DNA of 64,000 nt from JACCTU01 sp963769665 (GCA_963769665.1 CAVYMQ010000003.1:558001-622000), one strand, 5' to 3'; positions 46,665 to 56,003 are shown, numbered from the stretch's first letter. The notes: generated from the letters alone by a model not told the origin. Numbers and translations: made by a program.

Positions 46665-47040
46665 CGCCGGCCTGCGCGTCGGCAGCGGCGTCGTCGTCCA
46701 CCTGGAACGAGTGGCCGCAGCCGCACGAGGACGTGGCCTGCGGGTTGTCGATCTTGAAGCCGGACTCCTTGAGGCCGTCGAGCCAGTCGATCGTCGCGCC
46801 CGTGAGGTAGGGCGCGCTGAACGGGTCGACGACGATCGTCACCCCGTGCTGCGAGAGCTCGTGGTCGCCTTCGAGCGCGCCGCGGTCGAAGCCGAGGCCG
46901 TACTGGAAGCCGGAGCAGCCGCCGCCCTGGATCGCGATCCGGAGCACGTCCGCCTCGCCGGCGGGCTCGGTCGCCTGGATCTCCTTCACCTTTTCGGCCG
47001 CGCGCTCGGTCAGCTCGACGAGGGTTTCGACGGTTGCCAT
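46639..47040 (-). CDS. HesB/IscA/ErpA-type iron-sulfur carrier
   Basis: A 133-residue A-type Fe-S carrier that delivers clusters to apo-proteins. GGGCSGFQYGLGF carries the first Cys and SSCGCGHSF the other two. FSAPYLTGATIDWLDGLKESGFKIDNP is typical. The C-terminus has an extra AQAGGGCGSGCG tail with two more cysteines, beyond the usual end of the family. Starts at ATG 47040. The adjacent ferredoxin reductase and the nuo operon both depend on Fe-S clusters. Confidence 0.93.
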   Translation of the reverse strand: MATVETLVELTERAAEKVKEIQATEPAGEADVLRIAIQGGGCSGFQYGLGFDRGALEGDHELSQHGVTIVVDPFSAPYLTGATIDWLDGLKESGFKIDNPQATSSCGCGHSFQVDDDAAADAQAGGGCGSGCG

Positions 47041-47166
47041 GGACTCATCGTACCCCAGGGTCGGGACGCTGCAATCCTCCGACTTCGTGACACCCGCTAC
47101 ACGCTTGGTTGAGCCGTTTCTCGCCGTCCTCGTAACCACAGGGGACCTGTTAGCGTTCGGCGCCGG

Positions 47167-47544
47167 GTGGTGGTCGCGGCAACGCTGGACAGCTGGCTCC
47201 CGTTCCTGATCTACGGGTCGTTGGCGCTGATCATCCCCGCCTCGATGATCGGCATGTCGTTCCTCTTCGCCCAGCGGCCGGCGCGGCGCGTGAAGGCGCG
47301 GACGATCCCCTTCGAGTCGGGCGTGAGCACCGGGCCGCCGGAGCAGCAGCGCTTCACGGTGAGCTTCTACCTCACGGCGATGCTCTTCATCCTCTTCGAC
47401 ATCGAGATCGTCTTTCTCTATCCGCTCGCGGTGATCCTCGACCAGCTCGCCTGGTTCGGGCTCTTCGAGTTCCTCTTCTTCATCGGGATCCTCGTCATTG
47501 CCTACGTCTATGTCTGGCGGAAGGGAGCGCTGGACTGGCAATGA
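47167..47544 (+). CDS. nuoA: NADH-quinone oxidoreductase subunit A
   Basis: A 125-residue, three-helix membrane subunit of complex I. RTIPFESGVSTGPPEQQRF, FYLTAMLFILFDIEIVFLYP and the C-terminal IGILVIAYVYVW match NuoA. GTG at 47167 or 47170. A TAGCGT at 47151-47156 ends 10 nt upstream, so a very short leader is likely. First gene of a 14-gene operon; its stop overlaps nuoB (ATGA). Confidence 0.96.
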   Translation: MVVAATLDSWLPFLIYGSLALIIPASMIGMSFLFAQRPARRVKARTIPFESGVSTGPPEQQRFTVSFYLTAMLFILFDIEIVFLYPLAVILDQLAWFGLFEFLFFIGILVIAYVYVWRKGALDWQ

Positions 47545-48110
47545 AGCCGCTCAAGCACTACGGCCTCCAGTCCGAGCGTGTGCTCGGCGTCGGGAAGCAG
47601 CCCGGCGTGTTCGAGCAGGAGGTCTCCGCGCTCGAGGACCGGCTGATGATGACCACGCTCGAGAAGGCGATCGCCTGGGCGCAGACGAAGTCGATGTGGC
47701 CCGACACCTTCGGGCTCGCCTGCTGCGCGATCGAGATGATGTCGATCGTCTCGTCGCGCTACGACATCGCGCGCTTCGGGATGGAGGCCTTTCGCTCGTC
47801 GCCGCGCCAGGCCGACCTGCTGATCGTCTCGGGGCGGGTCGTTCACAAGATGGCAGCGCCACTCCGCCAGATCTACGACCAGATGCTCGAGCCCAAGTGG
47901 GTGATCGCGATGGGCGCCTGCGCGAGCTCCGGCGGGATGTTCAACAACTACACGACGCTGCAGGGCGTCGACAAGATCGTCGCGGTCGACATCCACGTGC
48001 CCGGCTGCCCGCCGCGGCCCGAGGCACTGATGGAGGGGATCGTGCGACTCCACGAGAAGATCAACGCCGGGGTGCCGCCCGCGTACGAGATTCGTGGGGT
48101 CGCCGAGTGA
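47541..48110 (+). CDS. nuoB: NADH-quinone oxidoreductase subunit B
   Basis: A 189-residue subunit binding cluster N2, the electron donor to quinone. The ligands are in GLACCAIEMMS, AMGACASSGGMFNNY and HVPGCPPRPEALMEGI. It stands at the join of the peripheral and membrane arms. The ATG overlaps the nuoA stop and its own stop overlaps nuoC (GTGA). Confidence 0.97.
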   Translation: MKPLKHYGLQSERVLGVGKQPGVFEQEVSALEDRLMMTTLEKAIAWAQTKSMWPDTFGLACCAIEMMSIVSSRYDIARFGMEAFRSSPRQADLLIVSGRVVHKMAAPLRQIYDQMLEPKWVIAMGACASSGGMFNNYTTLQGVDKIVAVDIHVPGCPPRPEALMEGIVRLHEKINAGVPPAYEIRGVAE

Positions 48111-48658
48111 CGTACGAAGGCGTTCCGGGCGTCGTGCGCACGAAGGAGCAGCACGGCGAGACGACGCTGATCGTCGACACGCCACGCCTGGTCGAGGCCT
48201 GCCTGCACCTGCGCGACGAGGAGGGCTTCAACATGCTCGCCGACGTCACCGCGGCCGACTACCTCGGCTGGGCGTCGGGCACCGAGGACGTCGCCGGCTA
48301 CATCGGCGACGCGTCGGGGCGGAGCGTGTCGGCCCCGGGCTCGTGGGGCCTCGAGCGGCTGCCGGAGCCGAAGCCGACGCGCTTCTCGGTCTCGTACCAC
48401 CTGTTGCGCGTCCGGACCGACCCGGCGCGGGTGCGTGTCCAGGTCTGGCTCGACGACGCGGAGCCGGTCGCGAGCGTGGTCGACGTCTGGCCCACGGCGG
48501 ACTGGCACGAGCGCGAGGCGTACGACCTGATGGGGATCGTCTTCGAGGGCCACCCGAACCTCGTGCGGATCCTGATGGACGACGACTGGGACGGACACCC
48601 GCTGCGCAAGGACTACCCGATCGGCGGCGAGCCGGTCCGCTTCTCGGGAGACGAGTAA
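48107..48658 (+). CDS. nuoC: NADH-quinone oxidoreductase subunit C
   Basis: A 183-residue 30-kDa subunit. FNMLADVTAADYLGW, FSVSYHLLRVRTDPARV, the signature WPTADWHEREAYDLMGIVFEGHPNL and GHPLRKDYPIGGEPV are all present. It is separate from nuoD, unlike the E. coli NuoCD fusion. GTG at 48107 (GTGA overlap with nuoB). The stop is directly followed by the nuoD start. Confidence 0.96.
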   Translation: MTYEGVPGVVRTKEQHGETTLIVDTPRLVEACLHLRDEEGFNMLADVTAADYLGWASGTEDVAGYIGDASGRSVSAPGSWGLERLPEPKPTRFSVSYHLLRVRTDPARVRVQVWLDDAEPVASVVDVWPTADWHEREAYDLMGIVFEGHPNLVRILMDDDWDGHPLRKDYPIGGEPVRFSGDE

Positions 48659-49945
48659 GTGGCTCTCCGAGCAACATCCGGTGGCGCGCCACGGCCGGGA
48701 ATCTACGAAGGCACGCGGATCCCGCAGCCGATCCCGACGGTGCTGCACGTCGACGAGCGGCTGCGTGAACGCGGCGACATCCTGCAGATCAACTTCGGCC
48801 CGAACCACCCGTCGACGCACGGCGTGCTGCGCCTGATCGTCGACCTGAGCGGCGAGGAGGTCGTCGGCCTCTCCGCGGTGATCGGCTACCTGCACACCGG
48901 CTTCGAGAAGTCGATGGAGCAGAAGACGTGGTGGAAGGGGATCACGTACCCGGAGCGGATCGACTACGTCGGGTTCCAGAACAACGAGCTCGTGTTCGTG
49001 CTCGCGATCGAGAAGCTGCTCGCTCTCGAAGTCCCCGAGAAGGCGACCTGGATGCGGATGCTGCTGTGCGAGCTGAACCGCATCCACTCGCACCTCGTCT
49101 TCCTCGGCACGGCCGCGCTGGAGCTGGGTGCGATCTCGATGTTCTGGTACTGCTTCCGCGAGCGCGACCTGATCCTCGACCTCGTCGAGATGGTCTGCGG
49201 GACGCGCATGCACACGCGCTACTTCCAGACCGGCGGGCTCGCCGAGGACATCCCCGTCGGCTTCTATCCGCAGGCGCGCGAGTTCGTCGAGTGGATGCCG
49301 AAGGCGATCGACGACTACGAGCGCCTCCTCTCGAACAACGACATCTGGCTCGAGCGCACGCGGGGAATCGGGCTTCTCTCTGCCGACGACGCGATCGCGC
49401 TCGGACAGTCTGGGCCGGTGCTGCGCGCGTCGGGCGTCGACTGGGACCTGCGGAAGGCCGAGCCGTACCTCGCGTACGACCAGGTGGACTTCGGCGTTCC
49501 CGTGTACCCGAACGGCGACGTGTACGACCGCTACAAGGTGCGCGTCGACGAGATGCGCGAGTCGACGCGCATCGTCGAGCAATGCCTCGACCGGCTCGAC
49601 GGAATGCAGGCCCAGCCGTGGATCGCGGACGACCGCAAGGTCGTGCTCCCGCCGCGCCACGAGCTGCACACCTCCATGGAGTCGCTCATCCACCACTTCA
49701 AGATCGTCACCGAGGGCTATCGCGTGCCCGAGGGCGAGGTGTACGTCGCGATCGAGTCGCCGCGCGGCGAGTCCGGGTGCTACGTCGTTTCCGACGGCGG
49801 TGCGAAGCCGTGGCGCGTGAAGTTCCGCGCGCCATCCTTCGTCGCGCTCGAGGCGACCGCGACGTGCATGCGCGACGCCCTCGTCGCCGACCTGATCGCG
49901 ATCGTCGGCTCGCTCGACTCCGTGATGGGAGACACCGACCGATGA
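48659..49945 (+). CDS. nuoD: NADH-quinone oxidoreductase subunit D
   Basis: A 428-residue 49-kDa subunit forming part of the quinone site, related to [NiFe] hydrogenase large subunits but without metal cysteines. INFGPNHPSTHGVLRLIVDL has the conserved His near the quinone, VIGYLHTGFEKSMEQKTW and ADLIAIVGSLDSVMGDTDR follow. GTG at 48659 abuts the nuoC stop without a gap. It overlaps nuoE (ATGA). Confidence 0.97.
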   Translation: MALRATSGGAPRPGIYEGTRIPQPIPTVLHVDERLRERGDILQINFGPNHPSTHGVLRLIVDLSGEEVVGLSAVIGYLHTGFEKSMEQKTWWKGITYPERIDYVGFQNNELVFVLAIEKLLALEVPEKATWMRMLLCELNRIHSHLVFLGTAALELGAISMFWYCFRERDLILDLVEMVCGTRMHTRYFQTGGLAEDIPVGFYPQAREFVEWMPKAIDDYERLLSNNDIWLERTRGIGLLSADDAIALGQSGPVLRASGVDWDLRKAEPYLAYDQVDFGVPVYPNGDVYDRYKVRVDEMRESTRIVEQCLDRLDGMQAQPWIADDRKVVLPPRHELHTSMESLIHHFKIVTEGYRVPEGEVYVAIESPRGESGCYVVSDGGAKPWRVKFRAPSFVALEATATCMRDALVADLIAIVGSLDSVMGDTDR

Positions 49946-50427
49946 CAACCCGCGAAAATCCTGCGGATTTTCGCGGGAGAGTTCAGGAGATCGCGGGTCA
50001 ATACCCAGATCCACGATCCGCTGTTCTTCCGGCGCTTCGGCTCGCGCAGGAGCGTGACGGTTATCTGACCCGCGAGGGCTTCCGCGACGTCGCCGACGCG
50101 CTCGACCTGACGCCCGCGTACTGCGAGGGCGTCGCGAGCTTCTACGACATGTTCCACCTGGAGCCCGTGGGCCGGCAGCTCGTCGAGGTCTGCACGAACG
50201 TCTCGTGCGCGCTCGTCGGCGCGCAGGAGGTGCTCGAGGCGTTCGAGTCCGAGCTCGGCGTGCGCGCGGGCGGCACCACGGACGACGGCGCGGTCACGCT
50301 TCGCACGATCGAGTGCGCAGGTGGCTGCGGGTGGGGGACGGTCGTCGCGATCAACCACCGCTACCGCGAGCCCGTGCGGCCCGAGGACGTGCCGGCGATC
50401 GTGGAGGAGGTGCGCGGTGCCGGTTAG
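49942..50427 (+). CDS. nuoE: NADH-quinone oxidoreductase subunit E
   Basis: A 161-residue thioredoxin-like subunit with [2Fe-2S] cluster N1a ligands in VEVCTNVSCALVG and IECAGGCGWGTVV. YPDPRSAVLPALRLAQERDGYL is the N-terminal helical part. Part of the NADH dehydrogenase module with NuoF and NuoG. ATG at 49942 in ATGA overlap with nuoD; 11-nt overlap with nuoF. Confidence 0.95.
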   Translation: MTTRENPADFRGRVQEIAGQYPDPRSAVLPALRLAQERDGYLTREGFRDVADALDLTPAYCEGVASFYDMFHLEPVGRQLVEVCTNVSCALVGAQEVLEAFESELGVRAGGTTDDGAVTLRTIECAGGCGWGTVVAINHRYREPVRPEDVPAIVEEVRGAG

Positions 50428-51721
50428 GTCTCTCGTGCTCGCCGGGGCCGAGGAGACCCCGTTGACCGACATCTCGGCATACCGCGACGTCGGCGGCTAC
50501 CAATCACTCGACAAGGCGCGCGGCCTGGAGCCGAATGCCGTGCTCGAGGAGATCCTCGGCGCGAACATCCGCGGCCGCGGCGGCGCCGGCTTTCCGATGG
50601 GCAAGAAGGCGAGCTTCCTCGCGAAGGACACGGGTAAGCCCGTCTACCTCGTCGTCAACGCCGACGAGTCGGAGCCCGGCACCTTCAAGGACCGCGAGAT
50701 CATGTTCCGCGTTCCGCACCGGTTGCTCGAAGGCTGCCTGATCACCGCGCACGCGATCGAGTCGCAGAACGTCTTCATCTACATCCGCGGCGAGTACCTC
50801 GCCGAGTTCGAGGTGCTGCGCGCCGCGCTCGACCAGGTGCGCGACGCGAAGCTGCTCGGCGGCGTGACCGTCGTGCTCCACCGCGGCGCGGGAGCGTACA
50901 TCTGTGGCGAGGAGACCGCGCTGCTCGAGTCGCTCGAGGGCAAGCGCGGGCAGCCGCGCTCGAAGCCACCGTTCCCCGCCGTTCAGGGCCTCTACGCCTC
51001 GCCGTCGCTGATCAACAACGTCGAGACGATCGCGACCGTCCCGAAGATCATCGAGCTCGGCGGCGCCGAGTACGCGAAGCTCGGCGTGCCGAACTCGACC
51101 GGCACGCGTGTGTTCTCGTTGTCGGGCAACGTCGTGCGCGGCGGGAACTACGAGCTGCCGCTCGGCACGTCGCTCCGCGAGCTGATCTACGACCTCGGCG
51201 GCGGGATCCCGGACGGGCGCGAGCTGAAGGCGGTCATCCCCGGCGGCTCGTCCGTGCCGGTGCTGACCGCGGAGCACGTCGATGCGCTGCTCGACTTCGA
51301 CTCGATGGCCGCCCTGAAGACGTTCCTCGGCTCGGGCGCGGTGATCGTGATCGACGACCGCTGCTGCATGGTGCAGCTCGGCCTGCGCGTCGCGCAGTTC
51401 TACATGCACGAGTCGTGCGGCAAATGCACGCCGTGCCGCGAAGGCACGCGCTGGATGGTGCAGATCTTGGAGAAGATCGAAGACGGGCGCGCCGAGCACG
51501 AAGACCTCGACCTGCTGCTCTCGGTCTGCGACCGCATTCTCGGCAAGTGCCTGTGCCCACTCGGCGACGCGGCGGCGATGCCGGTCGCGAGCTACGTCGA
51601 CAAGTTCCGCGACGAGTTCCGCCGGCACGTCGACGATGGCGCCTGCCCGTTCCCGGACTCGCCGCTCGACCACGTCCTCGCACCCGTCGACCAGCACGGC
51701 CACGAGCATGTCCACGCCTGA
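50417..51721 (+). CDS. nuoF: NADH-quinone oxidoreductase subunit F
   Basis: A 434-residue flavoprotein that oxidises NADH. GRGGAGFPMGKKASF and VVNADESEPGTFKDREIM form the FMN/NADH site, GAGAYICGEETALLESLEGKRG is the second conserved block, and ESCGKCTPCREGTRWM together with the Cys in LGKCLCPLGDAAAMP ligates cluster N3. GTG at 50417. A C-terminal His-rich tail (DQHGHEHVHA) is present. It overlaps nuoG by 14 nt. Confidence 0.96.
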   Translation: MPVRSLVLAGAEETPLTDISAYRDVGGYQSLDKARGLEPNAVLEEILGANIRGRGGAGFPMGKKASFLAKDTGKPVYLVVNADESEPGTFKDREIMFRVPHRLLEGCLITAHAIESQNVFIYIRGEYLAEFEVLRAALDQVRDAKLLGGVTVVLHRGAGAYICGEETALLESLEGKRGQPRSKPPFPAVQGLYASPSLINNVETIATVPKIIELGGAEYAKLGVPNSTGTRVFSLSGNVVRGGNYELPLGTSLRELIYDLGGGIPDGRELKAVIPGGSSVPVLTAEHVDALLDFDSMAALKTFLGSGAVIVIDDRCCMVQLGLRVAQFYMHESCGKCTPCREGTRWMVQILEKIEDGRAEHEDLDLLLSVCDRILGKCLCPLGDAAAMPVASYVDKFRDEFRRHVDDGACPFPDSPLDHVLAPVDQHGHEHVHA

Positions 51722-53678
51722 GCTCGTCACCGTCGTCGTCGACGACCGCGAGGTCCAGGTCGACAAGGGGACAGGTCTCGTCGAGACGGCGCTCGCCGCG
51801 GGGATCGAGATCCCGGTCTTCTGTTACGAGCCACGCCTCGGCCCGGCGGTCGGCGCATGCCGGATGTGCCTCGTCGAGATCGAGGGCAACCCGAAGCTGC
51901 AGGCCGGCTGCACGCTGACTGCGCAGGACGGGCTCGTCGTGCGGACGGCGCAGACCTCGGCGAAGGCGGCCGAGGGGCAGAACGCGACGCTCGAGTTCAT
52001 CCTCGTCAACCACCCGCTCGACTGCCCCGTCTGCGACAAGGGCGGCGAGTGCCCGCTGCAGGACCTGACGTTCCGCTACGGGCCTGGCAGTACGCGGATG
52101 ACGTTTTCGAAGCTGACGGCCGACAAGCCGATCCCGATCTCGCCGCACATCGCGCTAGACCGCGAGCGCTGCATCCTCTGCTATCGCTGCACGCGCTTCT
52201 CCGAGAGCGTCGCGGAGGACGGCGAGCTCGTCGCGGTGAACCGCGGCGCGAGCACAGAGATCGCGACGTTCGGCGAAGAGCCGTACCGCGACCGCTTCTC
52301 GGGCAACGTGATCGAGCTCTGCCCCGTCGGCGCGCTGACCTCGACCGAGTACCGCTTCGAGGGACGCCCCTGGGAGATCCAGAGCGTGCCGTCGGTGTGC
52401 GGGCTCTGCCCGGTCGGCTGCAACATCGGTGTGACGACGCGCGAGGGCAAGGTCAAGCGGATCCTCTCGCGGAACCACCCGGAGGTCGATCGCGGCTGGC
52501 TCTGCGACAAGGGACGCTTCGCGTTCCCGTCGCTGCGCGCAGGCGACCGCATCGTCGATCCGCTGCTCCGCGTCCGTCGCCGCGGGCTCGAGGCAGCGTC
52601 GTGGGACGACGCGCTCGACGAGGCGGAGCGGCTGCTGCGCGAAGCCGGGTCGTCCGTGCACGTGGTGCTCTCCGGATCGGAGACGAACGAGCTCGCCTAC
52701 GCGCTCGCGAAGCTGGCGGCGGCAGTCGGCGGCTCGGTACAGGTGCCCGATCCCGACGCGCAGCCGCTCGGCCGGCCGCTTTCCGAGCTCGCGGGCACGG
52801 GGGCGGTGGCCGAGGGGGACGTTCCGCTCGACGAGCTCGCACCGATCGCCGAGCTCTGGGCGAAGGAAGCGCGGCGCCACGGCGCGAACGGCGACGAGCC
52901 GGCGCTTCGAGTCCCGCGCACCGCGAACGGGATCGGCATCAACCACGCGGTGGCCCGTGCCGGGGCAGTTAGTGGCTCAGAGCCACAAAGTCCGGCCCTG
53001 CTGATCGTCGCCGGGGACGAGGCTGCGGCCGACCCGGCCGTTCGGGAGCTCGCCGAGAGCGCGCAGACGGTGATCGCGATGACGATGTTCCAGGGGCTCG
53101 CGGTCGGCTGGGCCGACCTCGTCCTGCCCGGGACGAGCTACCTCGAGCGCGACGGCTCGCTCACGAACATGGAAGGCCGCGTGCAGCGCGTGCGACGCGC
53201 CGTCATCCCGCCGGGCCCCGACGAGCTCGCGTGGCTGTCCAAGCTCGCGGAGCGCTTCGACGTCGCGCTGTCGCCCTATGCATCGCTCGTGCACGAGGAG
53301 CTGTTCGGCACGCCCTTCGAGGAGCTGGGCGAGACCGCGGAGCTTCGCGCGGCCGGCGGCGAGCTCCCGGCCGGCGCGCCGGCGCCCGCCGCCGACGGGC
53401 TCCGGCTCGTCCGCTACCGGCCGCTCTTCTCCGGCCCCGCCGTCGAGCGCGTCGAGAAGTTCCGCTTCCAGCGTCCCGACGGGCTGGTCGACCTCGCCCG
53501 CGACGATGCGCACCGGCTCGGTGTGCGCGACGGCGACGAGGTGAACGTGCGCACCAACGGCACGTCCGCCACGCTGCGTGCCCGCATCCGCCGCAACCTG
53601 CGGAACGGTGTCGTCCTCGTGCCCGAGGGCTCGGCGGACGGGCTCGTGCCCGGCAGCGTCGAGGTGACGCGCGCGTGA
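51708..53678 (+). CDS. nuoG: NADH-quinone oxidoreductase subunit G
   Basis: A 656-residue subunit carrying the chain of Fe-S clusters. The N-terminal [2Fe-2S] ligands are in VFCYEPRLGPAVGACRMCLVE; the following clusters use HPLDCPVCDKGGECPLQD, RCILCYRCTRF and ELCPVGAL; a CGLCPVGCNIG near residue 230 begins the molybdopterin-like domain, which holds no Mo cofactor in complex I. This C-terminal domain is shorter than in NuoG proteins of about 800-900 residues. ATG at 51708 overlaps nuoF. Confidence 0.95.
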   Translation: MSTPELVTVVVDDREVQVDKGTGLVETALAAGIEIPVFCYEPRLGPAVGACRMCLVEIEGNPKLQAGCTLTAQDGLVVRTAQTSAKAAEGQNATLEFILVNHPLDCPVCDKGGECPLQDLTFRYGPGSTRMTFSKLTADKPIPISPHIALDRERCILCYRCTRFSESVAEDGELVAVNRGASTEIATFGEEPYRDRFSGNVIELCPVGALTSTEYRFEGRPWEIQSVPSVCGLCPVGCNIGVTTREGKVKRILSRNHPEVDRGWLCDKGRFAFPSLRAGDRIVDPLLRVRRRGLEAASWDDALDEAERLLREAGSSVHVVLSGSETNELAYALAKLAAAVGGSVQVPDPDAQPLGRPLSELAGTGAVAEGDVPLDELAPIAELWAKEARRHGANGDEPALRVPRTANGIGINHAVARAGAVSGSEPQSPALLIVAGDEAAADPAVRELAESAQTVIAMTMFQGLAVGWADLVLPGTSYLERDGSLTNMEGRVQRVRRAVIPPGPDELAWLSKLAERFDVALSPYASLVHEELFGTPFEELGETAELRAAGGELPAGAPAPAADGLRLVRYRPLFSGPAVERVEKFRFQRPDGLVDLARDDAHRLGVRDGDEVNVRTNGTSATLRARIRRNLRNGVVLVPEGSADGLVPGSVEVTRA

Positions 53679-54664
53679 CCGAAGCCTGGTGGATCAGCGC
53701 GATCAAGGCGGTCGTGATCATCAACCTGGTCCTCGTCGGCTTCGCGTATCTGACGCTGATCGAGCGGAAGGTGCTCGGGCGGATGCAGCTCCGCTACGGA
53801 CCGAACCGCGCCGGCCCGTTCGGGATCCTGCAGCCGGCAGCCGACCTCGTGAAGCTGATCCGCAAGGAGAGCTTCTTCCCGGCGGCCGCGATCGACCTCC
53901 CGTACATCATTGCGCCGATCATCGCCGCATTCACCGCGCTCGCCGCCTTCGCAGTCATCCCCTGGGGCGGCGGCTGGGAGATCGCCGGCTACACCGTCAC
54001 GGGCTACATCATTGACGTGCCGATCTCGCTCCTGCTCGTCTTCGCGCTCGGGTCGATCGGGATCTACGGGTTCATCATCGGCGGCTGGGCGAGTGAGTCG
54101 AAGTACTCGCTGCTCGGCTCGATGCGCACGTGCGCACAACTCGTCTCCTACGAGGTCTCGCTCGCGCTCGCCGTGCTCGGCGTGATCCTGATGTCCGGTT
54201 CGCTCTCGCTGACCGACATCGTCGCCGAGCAGCACAGCGCCTACTGGTTCATCGTGCCGCAGTTCGTCGGCTTCCTCACGTTCTTCATCGCGGGGATCGC
54301 GGAGACGAACCGTGCACCGTTCGACCTTCCCGAAGCCGAGCAGGAGCTCGTCGCCGGATACCACACCGAGTACTCCGGGATGCGCTGGGGCCTCTTCCAG
54401 ATGGCCGAGTACATCAACATGCTCACGCTCTCGGCGCTCACCGTCACGCTCTTCCTCGGTGGCTGGCACTTCTTCTGGCTCGACTGGCTCGGCCCGGTCT
54501 GGTTCATCCTCAAGCTCGCGCTCGTCGTGTTCGTCTTCATCTGGCTGCGCGCGACGTTCCCGCGCATCCGCTACGACCAGCTGATGGCGTTCGGGTGGAA
54601 GATCCTGCTCCCCGTCGCGACCGTGAACGCCGTGATCACCGCGGTGCTGGTGGTTGCGCTGTGA
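53675..54664 (+). CDS. nuoH: NADH-quinone oxidoreductase subunit H
   Basis: A 329-residue membrane subunit bordering the quinone channel, with about eight helices. LTLIERKVLGRMQLRYGPNRAG and GIAETNRAPFDLPEAEQELVAGYHTEYSGM are the hallmark loops; the latter is rich in the acidic residues coupling quinone reduction to proton pumping. GTG at 53675 overlaps the nuoG stop (GTGA). It links peripheral and membrane arms. Confidence 0.97.
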   Translation: MTEAWWISAIKAVVIINLVLVGFAYLTLIERKVLGRMQLRYGPNRAGPFGILQPAADLVKLIRKESFFPAAAIDLPYIIAPIIAAFTALAAFAVIPWGGGWEIAGYTVTGYIIDVPISLLLVFALGSIGIYGFIIGGWASESKYSLLGSMRTCAQLVSYEVSLALAVLGVILMSGSLSLTDIVAEQHSAYWFIVPQFVGFLTFFIAGIAETNRAPFDLPEAEQELVAGYHTEYSGMRWGLFQMAEYINMLTLSALTVTLFLGGWHFFWLDWLGPVWFILKLALVVFVFIWLRATFPRIRYDQLMAFGWKILLPVATVNAVITAVLVVAL

Positions 54665-55158
54665 GCCCGCAGCCCCTCTCGACGATCCGCGGCTTCGGGG
54701 TCACGTTCAAGCAGATCTTCAAGAAGCCGATCACGCAGCAGTATCCGGAGTACAAGCGCCCGGTCTATCCGCGTTTCCGCGGACGGCATCGCCTGAACCG
54801 CTACGAGAACGGCCTCGAGAAGTGCATCGGCTGCTCACTGTGCGCTGCGGCGTGTCCCGCCGACTGCATCCGCGTCGTCGCAGCGGAGAACACGCCCGAC
54901 AACCGCGTCTCCCCCGGCGAGCGCTACGCGCGCATCTACGAGATCAACCTGTCGCGCTGCATCTTCTGCGGCTACTGCGAGCTCGCGTGCCCGTTCGACG
55001 CGATCACGCTCGGCAACGAGTTCGAGATCTCCGAGTACTCGCGCGATGACCTCATCTACACGAAGGACATGCTGCTCGCGGAGCCGATCAAGAAGGTCCC
55101 GGTCGCGGATCCGACGATCTACGACACGCCGATTCCCTACTACAAGACGAACGCGTAG
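54661..55158 (+). CDS. nuoI: NADH-quinone oxidoreductase subunit I
   Basis: A 165-residue ferredoxin-like subunit with two [4Fe-4S] motifs: CIGCSLCAAACPADCI and CIFCGYCELACPFDAI (clusters N6a and N6b). The N-terminal amphipathic helix (LSTIRGFGVTFKQIFKKP) and YPRFRGRHRLNRYENGLEK are family-typical. GTG at 54661 overlaps the nuoH stop (GTGA). Confidence 0.97.
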   Translation: MSPQPLSTIRGFGVTFKQIFKKPITQQYPEYKRPVYPRFRGRHRLNRYENGLEKCIGCSLCAAACPADCIRVVAAENTPDNRVSPGERYARIYEINLSRCIFCGYCELACPFDAITLGNEFEISEYSRDDLIYTKDMLLAEPIKKVPVADPTIYDTPIPYYKTNA

Positions 55159-55698
55159 ATGGACGTCGGGAACATCCTCGTCTGGGTGGTCTGGTTCGCA
55201 GCTGCGTTCGCGTGCCTCGGCTCGGCTCTCGCAGTGGTCTGGTTCTCGAACCCGTTCTACTCCGCGCTCGCGCTGATCGGGAACCTCGCCGCGCTCGCGG
55301 TGCTCTACCTGCTGCTGAGCGCCGAGTTCGTCGCGGCCGCGCAGGTGCTCGTGTACGCGGGCGCGGTGATGGTGATGTTCCTGTTCGTGATCGCGTATCT
55401 CGGCGGCCGCGCCGACGCGCCCTGGGCCGGCGGGCCGACGTGGCAACAGGTGGCGGCGGTGAGCGCCGCGGGGGCCATCCTCGTCGAGGTCGTCGTCGCC
55501 GTCGGTGTGACGGCCGACGGGCGGAACGAGCCGCCGGTCGACGCGTTCTTCGGCGGCCCGCACCAGATCGGCGAGCTCTTCCTGACGAACCACCTGCTCG
55601 CGTTCGAGATCACCTCGATCGTGCTCCTGATCGCGGCCGTCGGCGGCGTCATCCTCGGCGCGCACTCCCGCAAGCTCGAGACGAGGGCAGACCGGTAG
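55159..55698 (+). CDS. nuoJ: NADH-quinone oxidoreductase subunit J
   Basis: A 179-residue membrane subunit with five helices and the pi-bulge segment VLVYAGAVMVMFLFVIAYLGG. NPFYSALALIGNLAALAVLYLLL is typical. ATG at 55159 directly follows the nuoI stop. Its TAG at 55696-55698 overlaps the proposed GTA start of nuoK. Confidence 0.95.
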   Translation: MDVGNILVWVVWFAAAFACLGSALAVVWFSNPFYSALALIGNLAALAVLYLLLSAEFVAAAQVLVYAGAVMVMFLFVIAYLGGRADAPWAGGPTWQQVAAVSAAGAILVEVVVAVGVTADGRNEPPVDAFFGGPHQIGELFLTNHLLAFEITSIVLLIAAVGGVILGAHSRKLETRADR

Positions 55699-55999
55699 AC
55701 GGCCCCGACGTCACCTGGTACCTCGTCGTCTCGGCGCTCCTGTTCACGATCGGAGCGCTCGGTGTGTTGATCCGCCGCAGCCCGCTGATCATCCTGCTCG
55801 CGCTCGAGATCATGCTCAACGGCTCGAACCTCGCGCTGATCGCGTTCGCGCGCCAGCAGGGGACTGCCGACGGCCAGGTCTTCGCACTCGCGGTGATGGC
55901 GGTCGCCGCCGCAGAGGTCGTCGTGGGGCTTGGCCTGATCGTCGCCATGTCGCGCCGCAAGCTTCCGCTCGACGTCGACCGGATGACGACCCTGCGCGG

Positions 56000-56003
<4 letters not shown>
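55695..56003 (+). CDS. nuoK: NADH-quinone oxidoreductase subunit K, non-canonical start
   Basis: A three-helix antiporter-like subunit of about 102 residues: TWYLVVSALLFTIGALGVLIRR, LIILLALEIMLNGSNLALIAFA with the conserved membrane Glu, and VFALAVMAVAAAEVVVGLGLIVA with the second. No ATG, GTG, TTG or CTG lies in frame between the nuoJ stop and the middle of helix 1. GTA at 55695, in a GTAG overlap with the nuoJ stop, has the position of the GTGA/ATGA starts elsewhere in this operon; GTC at 55710, just before TWYLV, is another near-cognate option. The protein is otherwise normal. Its stop overlaps nuoL. Confidence 0.9.

Noticed and set aside
51708..53678. nuoG as truncated because it is short
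   Set aside because: All Fe-S motifs and the end of the domain are present; actinobacterial-type NuoG proteins can be this short.
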